This document shows positions 6,688-13,238 of a stretch of DNA of 13,238 bases, one piece after another. Every line of letters begins with the position of its first letter. Position 1 is the stretch's first letter. The notes under the pieces are model-generated. The model did not search any database and had not been told where the DNA came from. It saw nothing but the letters and a program-made list of their open reading frames with translations. The stretch comes from Verrucomicrobiota bacterium (GTDB lineage Bacteria; Verrucomicrobiota; Verrucomicrobiia; Opitutales; Seribacteraceae), in contig JAURNO010000526.1 in the NCBI GenBank assembly GCA_030830145.1, positions 1 to 13,238 on the forward strand, in the 5' to 3' direction. A program made the position numbers and the translations under genes.

Positions 6688-7757
6688 ACGACAAGGACCG
6701 CAAAAGCCAAGTGATTTGGCTTAGGTGCGTCTGCCTGAGTGTGGTCGCCATTCTGATCGTCGGCGGGGTTACCCGTCTGACCGGGTCGGGCTTGTCGATG
6801 GTGGACTGGAGGCCGATCGCCGGGATTCTTCCTCCCATTACGGAGAGCCAATGGAATGAAGTTTTCGAAATGTACAAAGGATCTCCCGAATACAAAAAAG
6901 TCAATGCGGGCATGAGTATGGAAGCTTTCAAGGAAATCTTTTTTTGGGAATACTTGCACCGTATCATGGGTCGGATCGTGGGCCTTCTTTGTCTGTTGCC
7001 TTACTTGTGGTTTTTATTCCGCAAAAAACTAACGGGTAGCTTCCGTCTCAAGGGTTTGATCCTCGTGCTCCTGGTCGGGGCTCAAGGGTTGATGGGTTGG
7101 TACATGGTTCAGAGTGGCTTGGTGAGTAACCCGGAGGTCAGTCATTACCGCTTGGCGGCCCACCTCAGTTTGGCTTTCACGGTGTTCGGTTTGGGGTGGT
7201 GGATGTTGCAGGATTTGCAACCGGCGTCCAAGGACTCGGTTGGAACCGGGAGGCTCAAGCTTTTTGCCTTGAGCGTTCTTGGCCTACTATGCCTGCAGAT
7301 CGTTTATGGAGCCTTTACTTCGGGGATGAAAGCGGGGTACGGGTTCAATACCTTTCCCATGATGGAGGAGAAATGGGTGCCCGAGGCCTTGTTTGGAATG
7401 AGTCCATTCTGGAAGAATTTGGTCGCCGACCGTTTTTCCGTTCAGTTCATCCATCGGTGGATGGGAACCATACTTGCCTTGGCAACCTTGGGAATGGGTT
7501 GGTATTCCTTTAAGTCTTTTGCCCTAAATGAATCTCAGAAAAGTAGGCTGCGTTGGGTCCTTGGTTTGGTCGTCACGCAGTTTTTATTAGGGGTTGCCAC
7601 CATCCTCTTGATCATTGATTTCCCCATTCTTCTTCCTGTGGTTCATCAATTGGTGGCTCTTTTCCTCTTTGCCTCTCTGTTGGCGTTCATTCATTCGCTG
7701 GGAAAAAGAACGGGCAATTTAAGCAAAGCTCATGGTGTGGCTGCCGCTAACGCTTAG
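6684..7757 (+). CDS. ctaA: Heme A synthase, COX15/CtaA family
   Basis: Heme A synthase oxidises the C8 methyl of heme O to a formyl group, giving heme A for aa3-type cytochrome c oxidase, in the inner membrane. The 357-residue product shows the COX15-type order: a first span ending in V-G-G-V-T-R-L-T-G-S-G-L-S (26-38), then the extracellular D-W-R-P-I-A-G-I-L-P-P segment, E-Y-L-H-R-I-M-G-R (89-97), H-Y-R-L-A-A-H (154-160), Q-F-I-H-R-W-M-G (254-261) and V-V-H-Q-L-V-A-L (319-326). The expected heme-ligand histidines H92, H160, H257 and H321 and the acidic E89 are all present, with about eight hydrophobic segments. The long loop with a Y-K-G-S-P-E-Y motif marks the alpha-proteobacterial/mitochondrial-like type rather than the short Bacillus type. 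The start is GTG, and no in-frame ATG occurs before residue 39. No ctaB or oxidase subunit gene is adjacent. Its tail overlaps the convergent PQQ-protein gene by 11 bp. Confidence 0.95.
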   Translation: MNDKDRKSQVIWLRCVCLSVVAILIVGGVTRLTGSGLSMVDWRPIAGILPPITESQWNEVFEMYKGSPEYKKVNAGMSMEAFKEIFFWEYLHRIMGRIVGLLCLLPYLWFLFRKKLTGSFRLKGLILVLLVGAQGLMGWYMVQSGLVSNPEVSHYRLAAHLSLAFTVFGLGWWMLQDLQPASKDSVGTGRLKLFALSVLGLLCLQIVYGAFTSGMKAGYGFNTFPMMEEKWVPEALFGMSPFWKNLVADRFSVQFIHRWMGTILALATLGMGWYSFKSFALNESQKSRLRWVLGLVVTQFLLGVATILLIIDFPILLPVVHQLVALFLFASLLAFIHSLGKRTGNLSKAHGVAAANA

Positions 7758-9279
7758 CCGGACCGAAGGCCCAGAGGTTTTGTTTTCCGCGGACGTACAA
7801 GGTTTTCCGCCCTAGGGCGGGGGTCACTTGGATGCTCTCGCCCAGTTCGAACTGCCCGAGAATCTTGAATTCGTCTCCGGTTTGGACTACGGAGATCAAT
7901 CCTTCCTCGGAAGCGAGGATCAAATTGCTTCCGGCTATTACGGGGGATGCCACGTATTGCCCGAGTCCGCCCAGTCTCGTGCGGTAGAGCATTGCTCCTT
8001 TGCCCGCTTCCACGCAAGTGAGGACGCCTCCGTTGGAGACCATGTAAATGCGCTTCTCGTGAAGAATCGGGGAAGGGACTTCGGGGATGCCCTTGTTGAA
8101 TTCCCAAGCGACGTGGCTGTCGGTGACATTCCCTGTTCCTCCCGGTTTGACCGCAATAAGCAAGGGTTTCCCCCGCCCGATTGTCAGGTTGCCGATGAAT
8201 TCGTCCTTGTCCCAAAATCCGTCCTTGTTCTTGTCCATCCAGAGGAACATTCCATCCAGTCTCTTTTTGCGTTTTTCGGGATCCTTGGGCAAAGGCAGTC
8301 CGTAACCGGGATGTCCGGGGGGCAATTGAGGGCGGAAGGGAAAGGTGAAATGCCCGGTCATTTCCTTGCGTTCCAAACGGTCGTCTCCGTTGGCATCGAA
8401 ACTGATGACCGCTTTCCAGAAAGGAGCGGGGTCGCTGTTGAGGTCCGCCGACCCACCCAGCTTGGAGCCCGATGCGAAGACGAGATCGTTTTGTACCATT
8501 GGTCTGGCGATGGTCTCGCGCGAAAAGCCGTCCACTTGCCATTTTCCCTCCCCATCGGGCAGTGAATAGCCCCGTAACGAACCGTTTCCCAAGACCACGA
8601 GTTCCTTTCCTTCCGAGTGCTTCCAAATCGTCGGAGTCGACCAGCCGCTGCGGTGGAACGGACGTGGTCTCTCCCATGCGGTTGAGCCGTCTTTTTTATG
8701 GATAGCCAGGATGCGCGACCGGCTGACCCGGCTGTCGGGCAAGTTGGCATCGTCGTCGGCCACCAGAATGAGCAGGTCTTCATAAGCGATGGGAGAGGAA
8801 GAAGTACCATAAAGGCTCTTGGGGCTGGGAATGCGTTTTTTCCAAATCTCTTTCCCTTCATGATCATAACAAAGAAGCCCGAAGGAACCAAAGTAAACGA
8901 AGAGCCGGTCATGGTCGACGAAAGGAGTGGGGGTGGCCGGGCTGCTCGACTGGTGGAATTTTTCGATTACCGTCTCGGGGGCTTTTTTCTTCCAAAGAAT
9001 TTTCCCGGATTTTCTATCCAAGGCCAGGGTCACCAGACGGTCTTTCTCGAAACCGGTGAGAAAGATTTTATCTTCGGATAAAACGGGACAGGACAGTCCG
9101 AAGGGAAGGGGGGTTTTCCAAAGCACGTTGTCCATGGAAGGAATGCCGACCTTGGCGTCCTTGCGAATGCCCGATCCGTTCGGTCCGCGGAACTGGTTCC
9201 ATGGTTCTGGGTTTTGGGCACAAACTAAAAAATGGACCAAAACCAAAAGCGGAATAAAAAAGACGAACCGGTGATGCAT
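7747..9279 (-). CDS. Secreted PQQ-like beta-propeller protein with inserted EF-hand pair
   Basis: The 510-residue product starts with a signal peptide (hydrophobic 4-19, probably cleaved near C20-A21-Q22; C20 could instead be a lipobox, V-C-A being weak). The W-N-Q-F-R-G-P-N-G-S-G motif at 27-37 is the usual opening of PQQ-binding-like propeller proteins in Planctomycetes and Verrucomicrobia. Propeller blades follow, with S-G-K-I-L-W-K-K (91-98) and G-K-E-I-W-K-K (142-148) as W-docking-type strands. Between blades lie two canonical 12-residue EF-hand loops, D295-A-N-G-D...E306 and D349-K-N-K-D-G...E360, separated by a Pro-rich stretch. The propeller resumes at about 375 and runs to the end. 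Bound calcium is likely. Whether PQQ is bound is doubtful, since many members are structural, and I see no dehydrogenase catalytic signature. It is transcribed divergently from the DUF1592 gene. Confidence 0.9.
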   Translation of the reverse strand: MHHRFVFFIPLLVLVHFLVCAQNPEPWNQFRGPNGSGIRKDAKVGIPSMDNVLWKTPLPFGLSCPVLSEDKIFLTGFEKDRLVTLALDRKSGKILWKKKAPETVIEKFHQSSSPATPTPFVDHDRLFVYFGSFGLLCYDHEGKEIWKKRIPSPKSLYGTSSSPIAYEDLLILVADDDANLPDSRVSRSRILAIHKKDGSTAWERPRPFHRSGWSTPTIWKHSEGKELVVLGNGSLRGYSLPDGEGKWQVDGFSRETIARPMVQNDLVFASGSKLGGSADLNSDPAPFWKAVISFDANGDDRLERKEMTGHFTFPFRPQLPPGHPGYGLPLPKDPEKRKKRLDGMFLWMDKNKDGFWDKDEFIGNLTIGRGKPLLIAVKPGGTGNVTDSHVAWEFNKGIPEVPSPILHEKRIYMVSNGGVLTCVEAGKGAMLYRTRLGGLGQYVASPVIAGSNLILASEEGLISVVQTGDEFKILGQFELGESIQVTPALGRKTLYVRGKQNLWAFGPAKR

Positions 9280-9474
9280 TCTTTTTTGTGGCTTTTATTA
9301 AGGTTTGTTTCGAGTAAGAAAGCGTATTTCAACAAAACTTTTCATCGGCTCTAGGTTTGGTTTGACGGTCTGATTCCCTTCAAATGAGTAACCTACACTG
9401 GCTTCACCCTTCCCCCCAAAAGTATTCCGAGCGATCGGCTTGTTCGTTGCAAAACCGAGGAGAAAACATAGGGT

Positions 9475-12048
9475 ATGCAGATCGTCCACTCCATTCCCAA
9501 AGCAATTTTTCTCTATCTTGGAATTTCCCTTTTTTTGGGATTCCCGAGTGTTTGTCGGTTGGGTGGGCAAGTTCCCTCCCAGCCAATCGGGCTTGATTCC
9601 CAAGCTGTTTCCGGTTTTCTCGAGAATCATTGCTATCGTTGCCATGGTCCGGAGAAACAGAAAGGCAAGCTTCGTCTCGATGAGTTGTCCCTCGAGTTGG
9701 CCAACGATTCCATCGCCGCCCATTGGCAGGATGTTCTCGACAACCTAAATGCGGGGGACATGCCTCCGGAAGACGAACCGCAACCGAGCAAGAAAGAACT
9801 GACCGGTTTTCTGGCCGAGTTGACGGGCAAGCTTAAGCATGCCCGCAGGCAACTTTCGGATCAGGGTCGGGAAGTCGCGATGCGAAGGCTCAACCGCCGG
9901 GAGTACGTCCACAGCATCGAGAGCCTGTTCGGGTTTCGGGTGGGTACGGATTCTTTGCCCGAGGACGACCCCGCCGATCCCTTCGACACCATCGGATCAC
10001 AACAGTTCTTTTCCTCTTATCATTTTGAAAAATACCTCGGGATGGGCAGAGTAATCGTGACGGATGCCTTGGCTTTGGGAAACCAGGGGCGGCAAACCGT
10101 CAAGATTCAGGTGGGGGAACCGGAGGTCCGGGCTAACCGGGAGATTCGCGATCGTTACCGCCAGCGTATGGAAAGATGGCGGGAGGTGGTGGCCGCGCTC
10201 GAAGAGGGCAAGACCTTCAAGGATGCCGATTTCCCATTGAATTTCGATGCCAAGGACAGGCGCTTTGATGGAAGAGGCCTCCATTTCTACCTGAACTTTC
10301 ATGCCGAACGATCCGCGGGTCCGGCGGCGTATTTGAAAAAGGAATTGATTGAGAAGGGGCTTTATTTGACCCGGCGGTCGGGTGGTCGCTGGACTGCGGG
10401 CATCGTCAAGCATGGGTATGATCCGCGTGGCTCTTATAAAATACGTTTACTTGCGGGGATCAACGGGGAGCCGCCCGAATCCCGTACTTTCGTCAGCGTA
10501 AACGACAAGGGCCGGGTGCTGGCTCCGCTCAAGATTTACGGAACCGCTCATGAGAACCAGATGATCGAACTGGATTACCGGCCACTGCACGGCTCCGGCC
10601 ACTTTGGGTTTCAGGTGGAGGAGAGGCGCAACGAGATGATTGACGGAAAGACCTACGTCCGGAAGGTCGATCCCTATGGGGACTGGTCGAGTATTTTCGT
10701 GGACCGGTTGGAAGTGAAGGGGCCTTTTTACGCAGAGCCGACCTTTTTCGAGAAGGTTGCTTTTCCCAAGGGGCCCTTGAAAAAAAGAAACCAGCCCGTC
10801 GAACGGACTGATGAGGAAGCGAAGGCTCTGATCGATTCCTTTGCCCGCGAAGCCTTTCGGCGCCGTGAGATGGATACCGGTTTTCTGAGCAAGCTTCACG
10901 ATCTTTATCATCAGGGAAGGAAATCCGGTTTGGAGGTAGAGAAAGCCTTGGTCGACCCCCTTGCCGTGGTGCTGGCGTCTCCGGGGTTTCTTTATTTAAG
11001 TGAGGCCGAGGAGGCGGGTGCCAAGCGCAGACCTCTCACACAGCGCGAACTGGCGGTCCGGCTGTCCTATTTTCTTTGGAGCGCTCCGCCTGACGAGGCT
11101 CTCTACCAGATCGCGGAAAAGGGAACCTTGAAGAACGCAGCCGAATTGACCAGGCAGGTGGACCGGATGCTGACCGATCCAAAGGCCGAAGCGTTTTATC
11201 ATTCCTTCCTCAGCCAATGGTTCGAGCTGCACCGCTTTGACGACATCGCGGTCAACCCCGACGAGTACCTGATGTTCGACGAACAGGTCCGTTATTCCGC
11301 CCGTGAGGAACCGATTCGTTTCTTCGAGCAGTTGGTGAAAGAAAACCTCTCCTTGGGCAACCTGATCGATTCGGACTTTGCCATGCTTGATCCTCTGTTG
11401 GCTCACTTTTACGGAATCCAGGGAGTGAAAGGCCAGGGCTTCCGCAAGGTGAGTCTGCCACCCGACTCGCCACGGGGTGGCTTGATCGGGACCACTGCCT
11501 TCATGATCATGGGGTCGACCGGCGACCGGACTTCTCCGATCATTCGAGGAACCTTGGTTTTGGATAAGTTTCTGCACGATCCGGCGGCTGATCCCCCCCC
11601 CAACGTGCCGGAGTTGACCGACGCATCCAAGGAGCCCTTGCCGGTTCGCGAAATGATCGAACTCCATCAGGCCAAGGCCCAGTGCGCATCCTGCCATGCC
11701 AAGATCGATCCGATTGGATACGGCCTGGAAACCTTCGACGCAGTCGGTTTGTGGCGCGAAGAGGCCAAGGTGGGCAAGCGGATGGAGAAGATCGAACAGG
11801 GAGGAACCCTCCCCGGAGGAAAAGCGTATGAGGATTTCGAGCAATTCAAGTCTCTCTTGATGGAGAACAAGAACAAGCTCGCCCGCTCTTTGGTCGAAGG
11901 AACGGCGAGCTATGGACTGGGCCGAACGGTGGAATTTTCCGACGGAAACGATCTCGATGCCTTGACCCGGCAGTTGATGGCCGAAGGCATGCGGGCCCGT
12001 TCCCTCATCCATAACCTGGTGCAAAGCGAACTTTTTCAAACCAAATGA
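9475..12048 (+). CDS. Secreted DUF1587/DUF1592/DUF1588/DUF1585 protein with two CxxCH motifs
   Basis: This 857-residue protein belongs to the cytochrome-c/PSD-like family abundant in Planctomycetes and Verrucomicrobia. After a signal peptide (about 1-31) comes a cytochrome-like domain with C-Y-R-C-H (53-57) and N-A-G-D-M-P-P (92-98, the likely distal Met ligand). DUF1587 follows near 137-200 (R-R-L-N-R-R-E-Y...P-E-D-D-P-A-D-P-F-D). A long middle region (about 200-430) is unlike the core domains. DUF1595 lies near 450-512, DUF1592 near 520-645 and DUF1588 near 660-760 (G-G-L-I-G-T-T-A-F, R-T-S-P-I-I-R-G), including a second haem motif, C-A-S-C-H-A-K-I-D-P-I-G at 737-748. DUF1585 closes the protein (785-855). 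An envelope c-type cytochrome is the reasonable inference, but the reaction is unknown. The ATG at 9475 follows an AGGG/GGAG purine stretch. It is 4 nt upstream of the DUF1552 gene, so they are probably one operon. Confidence 0.93.
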   Translation: MQIVHSIPKAIFLYLGISLFLGFPSVCRLGGQVPSQPIGLDSQAVSGFLENHCYRCHGPEKQKGKLRLDELSLELANDSIAAHWQDVLDNLNAGDMPPEDEPQPSKKELTGFLAELTGKLKHARRQLSDQGREVAMRRLNRREYVHSIESLFGFRVGTDSLPEDDPADPFDTIGSQQFFSSYHFEKYLGMGRVIVTDALALGNQGRQTVKIQVGEPEVRANREIRDRYRQRMERWREVVAALEEGKTFKDADFPLNFDAKDRRFDGRGLHFYLNFHAERSAGPAAYLKKELIEKGLYLTRRSGGRWTAGIVKHGYDPRGSYKIRLLAGINGEPPESRTFVSVNDKGRVLAPLKIYGTAHENQMIELDYRPLHGSGHFGFQVEERRNEMIDGKTYVRKVDPYGDWSSIFVDRLEVKGPFYAEPTFFEKVAFPKGPLKKRNQPVERTDEEAKALIDSFAREAFRRREMDTGFLSKLHDLYHQGRKSGLEVEKALVDPLAVVLASPGFLYLSEAEEAGAKRRPLTQRELAVRLSYFLWSAPPDEALYQIAEKGTLKNAAELTRQVDRMLTDPKAEAFYHSFLSQWFELHRFDDIAVNPDEYLMFDEQVRYSAREEPIRFFEQLVKENLSLGNLIDSDFAMLDPLLAHFYGIQGVKGQGFRKVSLPPDSPRGGLIGTTAFMIMGSTGDRTSPIIRGTLVLDKFLHDPAADPPPNVPELTDASKEPLPVREMIELHQAKAQCASCHAKIDPIGYGLETFDAVGLWREEAKVGKRMEKIEQGGTLPGGKAYEDFEQFKSLLMENKNKLARSLVEGTASYGLGRTVEFSDGNDLDALTRQLMAEGMRARSLIHNLVQSELFQTK

Positions 12049-12052
12049 ACCT

Positions 12053-13238
12053 ATGAAAAAACCGGCCAATACATCCATAACGCGACGCAACTTTCTTGCT
12101 TCCGGAAGTGCTTTGCTTGCCTTGCCCTGGCTCGAGAGTATGAATCCCCTGTCCGCGGCCCCGGCTTTGGCCAAGCCTCCCACCCGGATGATCTTTTGCG
12201 GAGTGGGTTACGGTTTCACCGAGAAGACATTTTATCCTACGGAAGCGGGTGCCTTGGATGAGTTGACCGAGGGACTTTCCCCACTGGAGCGTCACAAGAA
12301 GGACTTCAGCATCATCAAGAACCTGACCAACGTTGGAGCGACCGACCCACATGGAGGCAGTACCTCCTACCTGACTTGCGCCAACGTTACGGGCACGCCC
12401 GGCAAGCGTTTTCACAATTCAATCTCCTGCGATTTGCTGGCGGGTAAGCAACTGGGCAAGAACCAACGCTACGATTCCCTGGTGCTGGCCAGCAAGGAAG
12501 AGAATGCCGGAGGGCACGGAAAGGGCATGTCTTTGGCCTGGAACGAAGCGGGTAAACCGGTTGCGGGCACCCGCGGACCGGTCGAGCTTTACGCTCGGTT
12601 GTTCGGACAGTCGGACGAAAGCCCGGAGGAACGGGAGGCCCGGTTGAACAAGAAAAAGAGCATCCTCGACATAGTGCTCTCCGATGCGAAGTCCCTCAAT
12701 GGAAAAGTCAGCTCGCTCGATCGTGACAAGTTGGACGAATACTTTCAATCCATCCGCGAAGTCGAACTGGGGTTGGTCAAGGACGCCCAGTGGGCGGAGA
12801 AACCCAAACCCAAGACCGACCGCAAGGCACCCGAGGAAGGTGTTGAGGGGGAGGCGGAGATTCTTCTCACTTATGAATTGATCGCCCTCGCATTGCAGAC
12901 GCAACAGACCTCGGTGGTCTCTTACCGCCAGCCGGTGGCTTCGGTGATCAAGAGCATGGGCATGAACTACGATCCCCATGCCCTCAGCCATTACGGGGGA
13001 TCTCCGACCCGTACGGATGCCAACCGCTTGCGGGACAAGAAATGCACCGAGATGCTGGGCAAGTTCATCGACGTTCTCAAGCGGACCAAAGAAGCCGATG
13101 GTTCCAGTCTCTTTGATCATACCCTGCTAAGCTGGGGTACGAACTTGCGCCATGGGCATATGATCAAGGACGTCCCCGCGATCGTGGCAGGAGGCGGTGG
13201 CAGGCTCAAGATGGGGCACAGCATCGTGCTGCCCGAAG
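12053..13238 (+). CDS. DUF1552 family protein, Tat-exported (3' truncated by window edge)
   Basis: The ATG at 12053 lies 4 nt after the DUF1592 stop, and the frame stays open to the window end, giving about 395 residues without a terminus. The N-terminus has a twin-arginine motif, T-R-R-N-F-L at 10-15, followed by a hydrophobic stretch, so it is probably exported folded. The body matches DUF1552: D-P-H-G-G-S-T-S-Y-L-T after a T-N-V block, Y-F-Q-S-I-R-E-V-E in the middle, H-A-L-S-H-Y-G-G, and D-G-S-S-L-F-D-H-T-L-L-S-W-G near the end. DUF1552 proteins nearly always follow a DUF1592-type gene. They show sequence hints of an alkaline-phosphatase/sulfatase-like fold (related to DUF1501), but no function is established. 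The missing C-terminus should be roughly 40-80 residues by comparison with family length. A proline- and charge-rich segment near 245-265 looks like a flexible linker. Confidence 0.9.
   Translation, partial: MKKPANTSITRRNFLASGSALLALPWLESMNPLSAAPALAKPPTRMIFCGVGYGFTEKTFYPTEAGALDELTEGLSPLERHKKDFSIIKNLTNVGATDPHGGSTSYLTCANVTGTPGKRFHNSISCDLLAGKQLGKNQRYDSLVLASKEENAGGHGKGMSLAWNEAGKPVAGTRGPVELYARLFGQSDESPEEREARLNKKKSILDIVLSDAKSLNGKVSSLDRDKLDEYFQSIREVELGLVKDAQWAEKPKPKTDRKAPEEGVEGEAEILLTYELIALALQTQQTSVVSYRQPVASVIKSMGMNYDPHALSHYGGSPTRTDANRLRDKKCTEMLGKFIDVLKRTKEADGSSLFDHTLLSWGTNLRHGHMIKDVPAIVAGGGGRLKMGHSIVLPE

Noticed and set aside
7754..8677. A 307-codon minus-strand frame overlapping the PQQ/EF-hand gene
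   Set aside because: It is a shifted frame of the same strand. The protein is Arg/Gly-rich and lacks domain motifs, while the main frame has a signal peptide, propeller and EF-hands.
9362..9390. TTGACG followed by TAACCT as a promoter for the DUF1592 operon
   Set aside because: The spacing is 21 bp, too long for a normal sigma70 promoter, and the -10 match is poor.
10996..12183. A 395-codon open frame on the minus strand across the DUF1592 gene and DUF1552 start
   Set aside because: It is the antisense shadow of two genes with clear domain motifs. Its product has no recognisable domain.
12419..13120. A 233-codon open frame on the minus strand inside the DUF1552 region
   Set aside because: It lies opposite a continuous plus-strand frame with a Tat motif and DUF1552 signatures, so it is a shadow.
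1..13238. CRISPR arrays, tRNA/rRNA genes, transposases, phage genes and defence systems
   Set aside because: No direct-repeat array with spacers, no RNA-gene signature and no matching protein motif was seen.

Overview
The window looks like chromosome from a Verrucomicrobiota bacterium, or a close relative in the PVC group. This is an inference from gene content. The strongest cue is a tandem pair of large secreted DUF1592-type (cytochrome-c/PSD-like) and DUF1552 proteins, a combination expanded in Planctomycetes and Verrucomicrobia. Supporting cues are a secreted PQQ-propeller protein carrying EF-hands, a Tat-exported sugar-isomerase-like TIM-barrel protein, and the decayed C-terminus of an arylsulfatase. 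GTG starts and weak Shine-Dalgarno sequences are common here. I see no rRNA, tRNA, CRISPR array, integrase, transposase or phage gene.

Layout. (1) 1-302: the C-terminal end of an endonuclease/exonuclease/phosphatase-fold enzyme, cut by the window edge. (2) 364-1974, minus: a SulP anion transporter with a STAS domain. (3) 2203-3063, plus: a MYG1-family metal-dependent phosphoesterase, converging on a roughly 75-residue membrane protein (3068-3295, minus). (4) 3335-3476: a long imperfect palindromic repeat. (5) 3485-5422, minus: an ABC-F ATPase of the YheS type. (6) 5532-6425, plus: a Tat-exported isomerase/epimerase-fold protein, followed at about 6451-6549 by a sulfatase remnant. (7) 6684-7757, plus: heme A synthase, preceded by a perfect 12-bp palindrome, a possible promoter and a 9-codon upstream reading frame. 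(8) 7747-9279, minus: the PQQ propeller/EF-hand protein, overlapping the heme A synthase tail by 11 bp. (9) 9475-12048 and 12053-13238+, plus: the DUF1592/DUF1552 pair, whose second member runs off the window.

How the genes relate. Most neighbours are single housekeeping or transport genes in alternating orientation, so few functional links can be drawn. The clearest unit is the DUF1592-DUF1552 pair, separated by 4 nt and almost certainly co-transcribed. It encodes a cell-envelope protein with two CxxCH haem-attachment motifs and a Tat-exported partner. The PQQ/EF-hand protein is transcribed divergently from it across a 195-bp intergenic region and is also exported, so the three may share an extracytoplasmic role. 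Neither DUF family has a settled function, and this pair is the best candidate for an undescribed system here. The SulP, MYG1, ABC-F and heme A synthase genes look like ordinary family members.
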